Both the position numbers and the translations under genes were made by a program. Positions 1 through 7,875 of a stretch of 55,881 nt of DNA are shown here, piece after piece. Origin of the DNA: Taishania sp. (GTDB lineage Bacteria > Bacteroidota > Bacteroidia > Flavobacteriales_D > Crocinitomicaceae); contig JASLGM010000010.1 in assembly GCA_030150045.1 (NCBI GenBank), forward strand, positions 1 to 55,881, written 5' to 3'. Position 1 is the first letter of the stretch. Each line of letters begins with the position of its first letter. Under the pieces are notes generated by a model. The model saw only the letters and a list, made by a program, of their open reading frames with translations, was not told the DNA's origin and did no database searches.

Positions 1-140
1 GCGGAGTACGGCAGCTAAACCTGTTGAAAAAGTAGAGAATAGCGGAATTTTCATTGCGACCAACGGAAGCACATGAAAAACAGCTGATGAACACTTTTTT
101 CTAGGGTTTACTATAGTAGGTAGACAGAAAAGGCTGCCAA
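1..140 (+). ncRNA. Family A structured RNA, copy 1 (5' end cut by window)
   Basis: This is the first of five copies of an intergenic element of about 145 nt. It keeps the cap GCGACCAACGGAAGC (55-69), the helix TAAACC/GGTTTA beside AGCT, and the closing GGCTGCC (132-138). The 5' AGCC strand lies outside the window. A hairpin arm TTTTCAT/ATGAAAA flanks the cap. The strand is inferred: in this orientation the pair changes between copies are canonical or G-U. Its function is unknown. Confidence 0.6.
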
Positions 141-164
141 AATTCCTTTTTTTTTTATTTATTG

Positions 165-182
165 TTCCCTAAAATAAGGGAA
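165..182. other. Short perfect hairpin TTCCCT/AGGGAA
   Basis: A 6-bp inverted repeat with a 6-nt AT loop sits between the family A element and the sensor kinase gene, just after a long T run (148-160). It could end transcription arriving from upstream, or be part of the kinase leader. No clear -7 box was seen near it. Confidence 0.3.
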
Positions 183-269
183 ATAGTTAATTAAGCGGTG
201 GGTTTGTCCTTTAGGGATTAGTTTTTATGCTGATTTTATTTAATTTTAACTATCTAAAAAAAATCACTT

Positions 270-2042
270 ATGAAATACACTCATCTATTTATCTTTTTTT
301 TTCTAACTTTTTTATCCTATTCACAAACTACTAACGCGGATAATATTTTTGAAAGATTCACAAAAAATGTAACTGCAAATCCAGACAGTGCGAAAATTTA
401 TTTAGAAAAATTTGATGGTTTAGCAAAACAAAAACCTGAATTAAAGCAGAAAAACTTGTACATGAAAGGGTTGTTTGCGTTTTATTCAGAAGGCCGTGAT
501 AAAGCAGAAAAATTATTTGATGAAAGTTTGGAGATAGGGGAAAAAACGGATCCAGATTTATACTATTCTGTTTTGCGTATGAAGGCTTCGGTGTTACGTG
601 ATCGTGGGGAGGCAACAGAATGTTTTATGCTTTTGGAAAAGTGCATGAAGTATGCAAAAAAATCCAATGACATGGAGAAAGTTGCCCTTCTCTACAATAA
701 TATGGGGACGGCTTTGTTGGCTTCAAGAAATGAGAGACAAGCGATTCCTTATTTTGAGAAAAGTTTAGCTTATTATAAAGGAAAAAAGCCGATCAATATG
801 ATGAACAACTACTTTTTGTTGGCAGGAGCACAAAAGGCAATTGGTGATTTATCGGCTGCGAAAAAGAGTTTGTTAGGTGCACAATCCATTGCGCTTGAGT
901 TTAACGACATCCTTACTTTAGCGGATCTAGATAGAGAATTAGGGCATTTGGCAATTCTGGAAGGGCAATACCAAAAAGCGGTAGAGCATTTATTGAATGC
1001 AGATAAAATATATTCAGAAGTAAAATTCTATGAGCCTTTGGCGGTTATCAATTTAAATCTATATGAAGCGTATGCCGGATTAAAAAAATGGGGAGATGCA
1101 AAGAAATGTCTAGATAAAGCGAAAGAATATATTGCCATCAACCAAGAAGGAGATTTAAAGGTGCATAGCCAATGGATGGAGTATGATTATTTCAAAAATG
1201 TAGGGGATTATCAGCAAGCTTTAAAGATTTACGAAAAGTATACGGCAGAAAAAGATTCTATTTATGGATTGGAGAAGTCGAAGGAAATTAGTCATTTGAA
1301 CGTGAAGTTTCAAACCGTAGAAAAAGACAATGAAATTTTGACTAGTAAGGTGAAAATGGCGCAAAAGGACATGAATTTAGCAAAGCAAAAGAATGTTATT
1401 TATATCGTTGTTGCATGTTTAGCTATTTTTCTAATTTTGACTGTTTCTCTTGTTCTCGTATGGAACAAACAACGTAAGCTGAATACTGAACTTCAACGTT
1501 TCTCAGAATTTGACAACTTACTTTATAAGATTATTGGTCACGACTTAAGACAGTCGATTTATTCTGTAAATCATATTGAAGATAAAGTAGGAATAGAACA
1601 AGCAACCCATAATACGCTTTACATTCTCGATGGATTGTTGGAATGGAGAAATTCGAATTATGAAGTTAATGATCATGTTTCTTTTGAAAAGTTAGTAGAT
1701 GAGTTAGAAGATGAATTCAGAACGGAATTAGATTACAAGAAGATGAAGATCGTTTGTCGTTACAATGAATTGCCTGAAATCAAAGGTTCAGGGAAAGGAG
1801 TTCAAACGATTTTACGCAATTTGTATTCCAATGCCATTAAGTATTCCTTAGATAATTCGACCATTTTTATTGATGGAAATGCAAACATGTTTACTTTGGA
1901 AAACGAAGTGGCTGCAAATAAACAAAGTGGAACAGAAATAGGACATACTATTATTGACGTTTTGAGTGAAAAATATAGCCTTGACTTTAAATTTAATATA
2001 AAAGAAGAAGTGGCGATATCAACATTAATTGTTGTAAAATGA
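270..2042 (+). CDS. TPR-containing membrane sensor histidine kinase
   Basis: 590 aa. A signal peptide (about 1-20, ending YSQ) leads into tetratricopeptide-like helices over roughly 25-340. A single membrane span follows near 375-400, then a cytoplasmic kinase region. The H-box GHDLRQS (about 427-433) carries the expected phospho-acceptor His, and the N-box LRNLYSNAIKYS is clear. The ATP-binding domain is short: no recognisable DxGxG box, and only SGTEIGHTI where the glycine-rich lid box is expected. The stop overlaps the ATG of the LytTR regulator at 2039, so the two are very probably one phosphorelay. Whether it autophosphorylates is uncertain because of the reduced ATP lid. The signal sensed by the periplasmic TPR part is unknown. 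Confidence 0.85.
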   Translation: MKYTHLFIFFFLTFLSYSQTTNADNIFERFTKNVTANPDSAKIYLEKFDGLAKQKPELKQKNLYMKGLFAFYSEGRDKAEKLFDESLEIGEKTDPDLYYSVLRMKASVLRDRGEATECFMLLEKCMKYAKKSNDMEKVALLYNNMGTALLASRNERQAIPYFEKSLAYYKGKKPINMMNNYFLLAGAQKAIGDLSAAKKSLLGAQSIALEFNDILTLADLDRELGHLAILEGQYQKAVEHLLNADKIYSEVKFYEPLAVINLNLYEAYAGLKKWGDAKKCLDKAKEYIAINQEGDLKVHSQWMEYDYFKNVGDYQQALKIYEKYTAEKDSIYGLEKSKEISHLNVKFQTVEKDNEILTSKVKMAQKDMNLAKQKNVIYIVVACLAIFLILTVSLVLVWNKQRKLNTELQRFSEFDNLLYKIIGHDLRQSIYSVNHIEDKVGIEQATHNTLYILDGLLEWRNSNYEVNDHVSFEKLVDELEDEFRTELDYKKMKIVCRYNELPEIKGSGKGVQTILRNLYSNAIKYSLDNSTIFIDGNANMFTLENEVAANKQSGTEIGHTIIDVLSEKYSLDFKFNIKEEVAISTLIVVK

Positions 2043-2728
2043 AAATCATATTAATAGAGGATAATCCAGTAGATGGGGAGCATTTTAAACAGTTGATCCG
2101 ACAGTTTACTTCTGTAGAAATTGTTTCCGAATTTTTGAATTTTTCAGATGCTTTTTCCTGGTTAAAGACAAATACTGTCGATGCTATCTTTTCGGATATT
2201 GAATTACCTGATATGAATGCCATTGAAGGATTTAAAAGTTTAAATATTTCAATTCCTATTATTTTGGTATCCTCTCATCCAGAATTTGCGGTATCGGGTT
2301 ATGACATTAACCCGATACACTTTTTAACCAAGCCTATACAACCAGCAAAACTTTTACAAGCTATTGATCGGGCACAAGGCACAGTGCAAACAAAAGGCGA
2401 ATTTTGCTTTGTGTTATCAAATGGAAATTATAAAAAGATTCATTTGAATAGTATTATGTACATAAAAGCGAATGAGAATTATGCAGAGATTTATTTATCT
2501 GGCGGTGTCAAGAAAACCGTATTGTCCAATTTAACACAATTACTTAGACAATTAGATAATCGATTTTATAGAGTTCACAAAGGTTATGCTGTGAATTTAG
2601 ATGAAATTGAAGCGTTTGAAAATGAACACGTCATCATTGAAGGAGTGATTATTCCAATTGGAAATGGTTATAAAAATGCCTTTATGGAGCGCATGAACAA
2701 ATACGTGATTAAAAGACAAAAAAACTAG
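2039..2728 (+). CDS. LytTR-family response regulator
   Basis: 229 aa. An N-terminal receiver domain (1-115) has acidic E7/D8, the phospho-acceptor D53 in SDIELPD and K98 in FLTKP. A C-terminal LytTR DNA-binding domain (about 130-225) shows the usual IMYIKANENY and FYRVHKGYAVNL segments. The start overlaps the kinase stop by 4 nt (ATGA), indicating translational coupling and a cognate pair. LytTR regulators usually bind direct repeats upstream of their targets; no target site was identified here. A perfect-stem hairpin follows the gene at 2745-2774. Confidence 0.92.
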   Translation: MKIILIEDNPVDGEHFKQLIRQFTSVEIVSEFLNFSDAFSWLKTNTVDAIFSDIELPDMNAIEGFKSLNISIPIILVSSHPEFAVSGYDINPIHFLTKPIQPAKLLQAIDRAQGTVQTKGEFCFVLSNGNYKKIHLNSIMYIKANENYAEIYLSGGVKKTVLSNLTQLLRQLDNRFYRVHKGYAVNLDEIEAFENEHVIIEGVIIPIGNGYKNAFMERMNKYVIKRQKN

Positions 2729-2744
2729 TGTCATTTAGCTAATT

Positions 2745-2774
2745 GAGTGGAATACAAATTTATGTATTTCACTC
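2745..2774. terminator. Terminator-like hairpin after the LytTR gene
   Basis: GAGTGGAATACA pairs with TGTATTTCACTC over 12 bp with one G-T, around a 6-nt AT loop. No T tract follows, so it is not a classical intrinsic terminator, but it sits 17 nt after the stop codon and could end the kinase/regulator mRNA. Confidence 0.45.
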
Positions 2775-3027
2775 TGAAACAAAATTGTAGGTAACACTAT
2801 TTTGGTAATAAAATCATTGAGGAGGAATAATACAGGATATAAAGTATAACATTGATTATAGAAAAAGAATACTGTCTTTTTTTATTTCAAGTGTGGTAAA
2901 CATTTGCTTTTTTATATTGTTAAGTAGTGATAACCCTTGATGTTAAAGGTTTTGATTTTTGGTTTGGTTGAAGACCTCTTGAAGATTGCATGCGTTAACG
3001 TTCAGGGCGTTAGTTGTTTATGGAGGT

Positions 3028-3055
3028 GTATTCACTATTGTTGAATAGTGAATAC
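3028..3055 (+). other. Perfect 12-bp hairpin in the leader of the 3151 gene
   Basis: GTATTCACTATT is followed by GTTG and AATAGTGAATAC, a perfect stem-loop about 95 nt before the membrane protein gene. It lies directly upstream of the conserved leader motif at 3077-3133 and is probably part of the same folded leader. At the matching place upstream of 6375 there is a much shorter GG-TTTT-GCC hairpin (6272-6280). The spacer from 2775 to 3027 shows nothing else I recognise. Confidence 0.5.
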
Positions 3056-3076
3056 CGAAGATAAAGAATGCTAAAA

Positions 3077-3133
3077 GTGGAGACCAGAACCCACTATAAT
3101 AAACGGGGCGGAACTGAAAAGCCAAATGAGTAA
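3077..3133 (+). promoter_or_regulatory. Conserved leader RNA motif, copy 1 (possible cis-regulator)
   Basis: Small hairpin GTGG...CCAC (3077-3094), then AACGGGGCG (3102-3110), AACTGAAAAGCC and AAATGAGTA. The same order and nearly the same bases occur at 6296-6348 before another operon. There the hairpin is ATGG...CCAT, a compensatory G-C to A-U change. GGC/GCC could form a second short helix. It ends about 18 nt before the ATG at 3151. It matches no riboswitch I can name. Confidence 0.5.
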
Positions 3134-3150
3134 GACCTAAAAACTATATT

Positions 3151-3750
3151 ATGGAAAATAAATTTTTTAATTTCATCAAACCCTTTTTGAACTTCATTGA
3201 TCGTGGAGAACTTTATCGTCGACCATTTAATGTGATCTACATTATTTTTGCGATTTTGAATCTCTTATTTCCTTTATTCATGTTTTATACTGCCGTTGAT
3301 AATCGTGTTTTCAACTTGCCGGTGAAGTATGTTTTCGCGTTTATTTTCATTTTTATTTCCATTTGTGCCTCATGTTGGCTTGGATTTCAAATATGGTGGA
3401 ACAGAAAAGAAACCTTGAAGGAACTAATTGTTGAGGGCGATGAATTTGTTGCTATTCCGACTTTGACCTACTTTTTACAAACAATTGGTGAATGGATGGG
3501 AACTTGGATTGGAGTTACAGGTTGTTTAATGACAATTATTTCATTGATTTTCCTTGGCGAGGATGCGGAACAATTCTTTGGCATGCTTGGAATACCACGT
3601 TTTGTTGCTTCAGGATTGATGATTTTAGTCATGCCAATTATAGGCTTTTTTATTATTGTACTCTTTAGGCTTTTATCTGAGTTTACACGTGCATTAGCTT
3701 CAATTGCGAACAATACAAAAGTTAGTAAAGAGAAAAAATCAGCTGAATAA
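3151..3750 (+). CDS. DUF4282-like integral membrane protein
   Basis: 199 aa with four predicted membrane spans (about 25-48, 60-82, 112-135, 150-172) and no signal peptide. The C-terminal part around LFRLLSEFTRALASIANNT resembles the end of DUF4282 proteins, which are small membrane proteins of unknown function; this match is by eye. The C-terminus is lysine-rich and probably cytoplasmic. The gene stands alone. Its leader carries the conserved motif also found before the five-gene exported operon, so the two loci may respond to the same signal. No enzyme motif is visible. Confidence 0.6.
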   Translation: MENKFFNFIKPFLNFIDRGELYRRPFNVIYIIFAILNLLFPLFMFYTAVDNRVFNLPVKYVFAFIFIFISICASCWLGFQIWWNRKETLKELIVEGDEFVAIPTLTYFLQTIGEWMGTWIGVTGCLMTIISLIFLGEDAEQFFGMLGIPRFVASGLMILVMPIIGFFIIVLFRLLSEFTRALASIANNTKVSKEKKSAE

Positions 3751-3790
3751 ATTTCCCTTATTCCTAAAGTTTTAGGGCGAAATAGAAACT

Positions 3791-3936
3791 CCAGCCCGGG
3801 CGAAGTACGATAGCTAAACGTCCGGGAAAAGGAGTGAACGCCTGATGTTCAATGCGACTAAAAGAAGCACTTGAGAAGCGGCATGTGAACCTTTTTACCG
3901 AAGTTTACTAAAGTACGCAGACCGAAATGGCTGCCA
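3791..3936 (+). ncRNA. Family A structured RNA, copy 2
   Basis: Complete copy. The closing helix is AGCC (3793) with GGCT (3929), and TAAAC/GTTTA lies beside AGCT and ACTAAAG. A symmetric GTGAAC...GTGAAC internal loop follows, and the cap is GCGACTAAAAGAAGC (3854-3868). It lies between the 3151 and 4315 genes and faces copy 3 in opposite orientation. Strand is inferred from G-U pairs. Confidence 0.65.
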
Positions 3937-4117
3937 AATATCCAATCATCAAATCGTAAAGCGTTCATTTTTAGATCTCTTTTTCCTGCGGACGCATGCT
4001 ATACACAATCGCCCTAAACCTGGTTTTTTTTCGAATCATTTTTTCCTAATTTAGTTTTCCAGATGCTATTTATTCAATTCAATAATGGCAAGGGGAAAGG
4101 TTGAGAATTATTTTTTT

Positions 4118-4261
4118 AGGCAGCCTTAACGGTCTTCGCGTTTAGTCCATTTGCGTGGCCTAAGTGTTTCACCTTTGCCAACGAGCTTCCTTTGGTCGCT
4201 GTTGCCAAACGGAAAGCACTAAATGCACGCTGCATGGAGCTGTCACGCTACGTCCTGGCTA
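4118..4261 (-). ncRNA. Family A structured RNA, copy 3 (inverted relative to copy 2)
   Basis: Read on the minus strand it starts AGCCAGGACG and ends AAGGCTGCC, with cap GCGACCAAAGGAAGC. The helix beside AGCT is TCCAT/ATGGA here, against TAAAC/GTTTA in copy 2, a full multi-base compensatory change. The cap arm TTTGGCAAC/GTTGGCAAA has a single mismatch at the fifth pair, where other copies also mismatch or wobble. It abuts the 4315 gene, whose leader lies just beyond it. The 180 nt between copies 2 and 3 show nothing I recognise. Confidence 0.65.
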
Positions 4262-4314
4262 GAATTTTATGGTGAAATTAAATGTACGCTGTTTATTATA
4301 AAGTGAAGTAAAAT

Positions 4315-4821
4315 ATGAAGGTTGATTTTGAAATAGATACAGATGGAGTTTTGTTGTTGTGCTCCAAAAAAGGGCTGAAAAATTATTTTCAAACAGTGAC
4401 ATTTGATTATCAATTCCCTGATGGGATTTTGCCTTTAGTAAACAAAGGAATTGTTGCAGCAATTGTAACAGAAAGTGGTGAAGAAGTAACTGGTGAAGTT
4501 CGTGTGATGGAAGGGATGAACGATAAACCGAAGCATCAACTTTCTGGCGAAGGTAAATTTTACATAGAAGAAGATGACGAGCTTTTTGTTCTATCGCACG
4601 GTGAGTTTACACAGATTTGTGACACTTTTAAAGGAGATATAGATCGATATGAATTCAGATCTGAAAAGATTTCTTTAGCTGGTTTAAGAAAAGGATGGGC
4701 ATTTATGTTTATTCATACAAAAGTAACCAGTAAAATGCCCTATATCGATGTGATTTTTCAATTAACGTATGTAAATATTGAACCACCTTTTGCGGATTTG
4801 AAAGACGTGGTTGCTGTGTAA
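4315..4821 (+). CDS. Hypothetical soluble protein
   Basis: 168 aa, acidic, without signal peptide or membrane span, and probably cytoplasmic. I do not recognise the family. Alternating hydrophobic and charged residues and many Gly-Glu turns suggest a mostly beta fold. The second half (FMFIHTKVTSKMPYIDVIFQ) is the best candidate core. The next gene starts 27 nt after the stop on the same strand, so the two are probably co-transcribed. Codon and base use look like the neighbours. Confidence 0.6.
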   Translation: MKVDFEIDTDGVLLLCSKKGLKNYFQTVTFDYQFPDGILPLVNKGIVAAIVTESGEEVTGEVRVMEGMNDKPKHQLSGEGKFYIEEDDELFVLSHGEFTQICDTFKGDIDRYEFRSEKISLAGLRKGWAFMFIHTKVTSKMPYIDVIFQLTYVNIEPPFADLKDVVAV

Positions 4822-4848
4822 ATTAGGAATTAAAAGAAATTATAGAAT

Positions 4849-5487
4849 ATGTCGGAAGGATTTGAATTGGTTCACGGTAAAAGTGGACAAGAAGAAAATG
4901 ATGAAAAGGAATTGCAGCAATTACTTGCTGGAAATGGAGGGAAGGTCTATCCTGTTTTACGCAATCACGAGTGGATTGGTGTAAAAGGAGGGGTGGTATT
5001 CATGCCTTTAATCGGAACGTTTGAAGCACCAAAAGTTGTCATTGCTTTGGCTTACGATATGCCTGAGAATTTAATTTATGTACCGCATAAAACTGGAGGT
5101 GATTTTGAAGAAGTAAATGCGTTATATGATGAAGCGCAAAAGAATTTGGAAGAATTGGTTATTCCCATAAATATGGTTGAAAAACGAGGGCATATTGCTG
5201 TTGATGCTTCAGGACATGAATTTAGTAGTGAATTACTTTTGAGCAAACCTTTTCTTAAGAAAATGCACACAATTTTGGATGCAGAGCAAATTCTTATTGC
5301 AGTTCCAAGAAGAGGGTATTTAAAAGCGATTGCAAGCAATACTTCGAAGACCATTTACAACAAATTTATAGATGAATATGAAGCCATTTTTGCTGATGAA
5401 AGCATTGAGAAGCCACGTATTGCAAATGGGGTGTTTGTAATTGAAAATGGAAAAATTGTGCAAAGGGCTGGATTAGAAAAATATTAA
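4849..5487 (+). CDS. Hypothetical protein, weak DUF1444-like motif
   Basis: 212 aa, no export signal. The N-terminus is strongly acidic. The middle contains ILIAVPRRGYLKAIAS (about 149-164), which recalls the conserved vPRR segment of DUF1444/YtpQ-type proteins. That resemblance is short, by eye, and not enough for assignment. The C-terminus (GVFVIENGKIVQRAGLE) looks like a beta hairpin. It is the second gene of a probable pair with 4315. An 887-nt spacer without a gene follows. Confidence 0.55.
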   Translation: MSEGFELVHGKSGQEENDEKELQQLLAGNGGKVYPVLRNHEWIGVKGGVVFMPLIGTFEAPKVVIALAYDMPENLIYVPHKTGGDFEEVNALYDEAQKNLEELVIPINMVEKRGHIAVDASGHEFSSELLLSKPFLKKMHTILDAEQILIAVPRRGYLKAIASNTSKTIYNKFIDEYEAIFADESIEKPRIANGVFVIENGKIVQRAGLEKY

Positions 5488-5703
5488 TAATGACAATAAC
5501 ATGTTTAAAGTAATGATTTAAATGTGTGATAATAATGTTTTGTAATTCAGTATTTAGTATTCAAATTTATAATGAAGCAAGACAAGAATGTGTGTAGATA
5601 AATTATGTTTTAACGATTTATTGAAAGCAAAAAATTAGGGTTTGTGGCTCACTAAAATGTGGCACTATTTACTGAAAAAACCACAAATTTTGATTCGAAA
5701 AAG

Positions 5704-5740
5704 CAGGGATGTATGTTCGCATATGTTCCTGTTTTTTTTG
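5704..5740 (+). terminator. Intrinsic terminator with TTCG loop
   Basis: AGGGATGTATG, loop TTCG, then CATATGTTCCT, followed by a T-rich run (5732-5739). The stem is about 11-12 bp including G-T pairs. The copy at 10322-10358 has the same stem with a TTTG loop. It lies about 215 nt after the 4849 gene and may equally be the start of the family B repeat unit. Confidence 0.6.
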
Positions 5741-5804
5741 TTTATTCCTGGTTAAAGAACGAGATGAATAATAAGATTTAGGAATGATTTTCAGCATTAG
5801 ATCA

Positions 5805-5910
5805 TCGCGTTAAGGATTGAAGCGACATCCTTTTACAAAACGGAGTGATGTAAAAGATACAGCGAAAAGCCTGACTCCTCACCAATTTATTTGGGGAGGA
5901 GGAACGCCCA
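5805..5910 (+). ncRNA. Family B structured RNA, copy 1 (probably Flavo-1)
   Basis: Outer helix GCGTT (5807) with AACGC (5903). Then AAGGAT/ATCCTT around TGAAGCGAC, helix CTTTTAC/GTAAAAG, the conserved CAGCGAAAAGCC, and an arm TCCTC...GAGGA with one A-G mismatch. The Flavo-1 identification is from memory of the GCGTTAAGGATTGAAGCGGC core. Its function is unknown. Confidence 0.65.
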
Positions 5911-6295
5911 AAAAATGAGCTTCCAGTAGATGCGATTATATGAGACAAAATAATTGTCAAAACTCTTTTTATGTATGCCATTCAGGTGTTCATAAACCTC
6001 AAACCTTTGTTTGTAAACTTTAGCGTACTCTTTTTTTTTATGTTGCTTAGATTTGGTGAATAACGGGAATTTACTCACCAATTTATGTAAACATTTGTAA
6101 CTATACTCTAACTTTTGAACGTGAATTAGCTGTCTAGTATTTAATAGTATATAGGTTTTATTTCTAGACGTTTATATTGTAGTTTATCAAAAAAAACGAT
6201 CGAAAAATTCAGTTCCACTGTAGGGGGAAATCTTGTGCTATAAAAATGTGTTTATTATCGATGTGTGGGTAGGTTTTGCCAATAGAGCTTTATAA

Positions 6296-6348
6296 ATGGA
6301 GTCTAGTAACCATCAAAAACGGGGCGTAACTGAAAAGCCAAATGAGTA
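6296..6348 (+). promoter_or_regulatory. Conserved leader RNA motif, copy 2
   Basis: Hairpin ATGG...CCAT (6296-6313), AACGGGGCG (6318-6326), AACTGAAAAGCC (6328-6339) and AAATGAGTA (6340-6348). It matches 3077-3133, with a compensatory change in the hairpin. The ATG at 6342 belongs to this motif and should not be read as the start of the following gene. Confidence 0.5.
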
Positions 6349-6374
6349 GGGAAAATATATTGAATAAAAACACA

Positions 6375-7067
6375 ATGAAATTAACGATTACCACATTATT
6401 TTTTGGGCTTGCATTAATGACTAATGCTCAAGGATTGACTAAAGAAGAGTTGAAAATAGAACGCGAACAAATGAAAGTCGAGTCTGCTTCAAAGAAAGCT
6501 ATTGAAATGGAAAAGATGTTTGAAGAATTAGCACCAGTAGGCGGGAATATGGCTAACGTTGTTTCTAATTATTTATCTACACTTCCAAAGGAGCTTAACG
6601 ATAAGGTAGAACAACCTTTGAGAAATTTAGTTGGAGATAAAGATGCTAGAATTGTTGAAAAACCAGCTACTGTAGGGTTGAATAGTGTTGATGGTTTAGT
6701 TGACGCAGGTGGATCATTGCTTGCTGCAGTAACTTTGTCAAATGAAATTCTAAAAGAATATAGAAGAGAGGTGGTTTCCAATGGAGATGGTGAGGTTGAT
6801 ATAACAAAGTACAAAGCAAATGGAAAAGATTATATAGCAGTTTTGCCATTATTACTTAACGCAAGTGTAGATGCTGCAACTGCTACAGCGCAAATAAAAG
6901 TTGTTCAAGATGATGTAAAAAAATTAAATCCAATCCAAGGGAAGACAACAATTGCTGCTTCAAAATGGGCTATTAACGCAGTCAACGTGAGTAGTAAAAA
7001 ATTAGGAGATAATACAAAACTTCTAAAAAATCTAATTGAAACATTGAAAAGTTCTGGAAATTTATAA
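6375..7067 (+). CDS. Exported hypothetical protein, first gene of five-gene operon
   Basis: 230 aa from this start. The in-frame ATG at 6342 lies inside a leader motif that also occurs at 3127 in front of an unrelated gene, where that ATG leads to a stop after four codons. Starting at 6375 puts a clean signal peptide (MKLTITTLFFGLALMTNAQG) at the N-terminus. The mature protein is helical: a charged EELKIEREQMKVESASK segment, then Ala/Val-rich helices. I recognise no family. The gap to the next gene is only 3 nt. It probably acts in the periplasm or at the outer membrane with its neighbours. Confidence 0.75.
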   Translation: MKLTITTLFFGLALMTNAQGLTKEELKIEREQMKVESASKKAIEMEKMFEELAPVGGNMANVVSNYLSTLPKELNDKVEQPLRNLVGDKDARIVEKPATVGLNSVDGLVDAGGSLLAAVTLSNEILKEYRREVVSNGDGEVDITKYKANGKDYIAVLPLLLNASVDAATATAQIKVVQDDVKKLNPIQGKTTIAASKWAINAVNVSSKKLGDNTKLLKNLIETLKSSGNL

Positions 7068-7070
7068 TAT

Positions 7071-7874
7071 ATGAAAAAGATTCTTGTAGTCTTATTATCA
7101 GTTGTGAGTAGTTTTGTTACTTACTCACAAACTGATAGTAAGCCAGTAGTAGGTGTTCAAGCATTTACATCAGAAGTGAATTCGCCTTTTGTTAATTCTG
7201 TATACGAAAAAGTTGTAATGGTTATTACCAATACACATCGATTTACTTTGATAGACCTTGTTGGTGCTGATAAAATGACAGAGGAATTAAAGTCTGAAAA
7301 GTATTTGGATAGTAAGAATGCACAAAAAAACATGGATCTGTTAACTATGCAATCAATGGTTATTGGGCATTTAGTAAAGATGAATATTTACTCAATGAAA
7401 AATCCTGATGGTAGTATAAACGGTTATAAAGCTAGTGCTGCTTTTACATTGAAGGTTAATGATATTGAAACAGGTAAAATTACTGAGGCTTATCATTTTG
7501 AAACAGCAAATAGCCCTTTAGCCTTATCAAAAGAACAAGCTGTTAATCAAGCGTTACAATCAGTGGAAAATACATTAAACGACTACTTTTCGACAGTTTT
7601 TCCATTGTACACCAAAATTGAAAAAGTGGTAGATGCAAAAAAACTATTGATCGCGGGTGGTAAAAGCTTTGGTATAAAAGAAGGTGACAAATTGATTGTA
7701 GAACGCATAGAAATGCTAAATGGTAAACCGTATCCAACTGCAATTGGTGAACTGAAAGTTGTTAAAATTGCTGGAGATGATTTCTCTGAATGCAGTATTA
7801 GTAAAGGAGGAAAAGAAATTATTGCTGCTTTTAATGCATCTGAAACATTGAAATGTAAATTGATTGTAAAGTAA
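7071..7874 (+). CDS. Exported CsgG/FlgT-like protein
   Basis: 267 aa with a signal peptide (about 1-19, ending YSQ). Residues 25-160 look like the nucleotide-binding-like fold of the CsgG/LpoB/FlgO group: a strand VVGVQAF, then a helix, FTLIDLVGADKMTEEL, QSMVIGHLVK, and FTLKVNDIETGKI. The C-terminal part (about 195-265) has SFGIKEGDKLIVERIE, which resembles the FlgT C-terminal domain. In flagellated bacteria FlgT-type proteins build outer-membrane rings, but no flagellar gene is present here, so a different envelope role is likely. The stop and the next ATG are separated by one base, implying co-translation. Family placement is by eye. Confidence 0.65.
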   Translation: MKKILVVLLSVVSSFVTYSQTDSKPVVGVQAFTSEVNSPFVNSVYEKVVMVITNTHRFTLIDLVGADKMTEELKSEKYLDSKNAQKNMDLLTMQSMVIGHLVKMNIYSMKNPDGSINGYKASAAFTLKVNDIETGKITEAYHFETANSPLALSKEQAVNQALQSVENTLNDYFSTVFPLYTKIEKVVDAKKLLIAGGKSFGIKEGDKLIVERIEMLNGKPYPTAIGELKVVKIAGDDFSECSISKGGKEIIAAFNASETLKCKLIVK

Positions 7875-7875
7875 C

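Larger units (their letters stand above)
5697..5915 (+). repeat. Direct repeat DR-left flanking the exported-protein operon
   Basis: By eye it is over 90% identical to 10316-10534 and in the same orientation. It contains a terminator-like hairpin, the spacer with AAAGAACGAGATGAATAAT, and family B copy 1. The two repeats enclose exactly the five genes 6375-10199 and their leader. Confidence 0.8.
5488..6374. other. 887-nt spacer with terminator, family B RNA and leader motif
   Basis: It holds, in order: an inverted repeat TTTGTGG/CCACAAA (5641-5689); the terminator hairpin at 5704-5740; family B copy 1; about 380 nt of AT-rich sequence with no convincing gene; and the conserved leader motif at 6296-6348. 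The stretch from about 5697 to 5915 is repeated almost exactly at 10316-10534, on the other side of the five-gene operon. Confidence 0.6.

Noticed and set aside
3077..3133. Leader motif as a SAM, cobalamin, TPP or c-di-GMP riboswitch
   Set aside because: None of the core sequences of these classes could be placed in the motif, and the downstream genes are not in the matching pathways.
3791..4261. Reading family A copies as insertion sequence ends
   Set aside because: The copies have no transposase between them, no target duplications, and their differences follow helix pairing, which fits RNA better than transposon ends.
5804..5915. Family B as a terminator only
   Set aside because: Its 3' end is followed by A, not T, on its own strand, and the conserved unpaired stretches (AGCGGC, AGCGGAAAGCC) are more than a terminator needs.
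5887..6081. Minus-strand reading frame of 64 aa, Lys/Tyr-rich
   Set aside because: It needs a TTG start, runs into family B copy 1, and shows no known motif. It could be a remnant but there is not enough to call it a gene.
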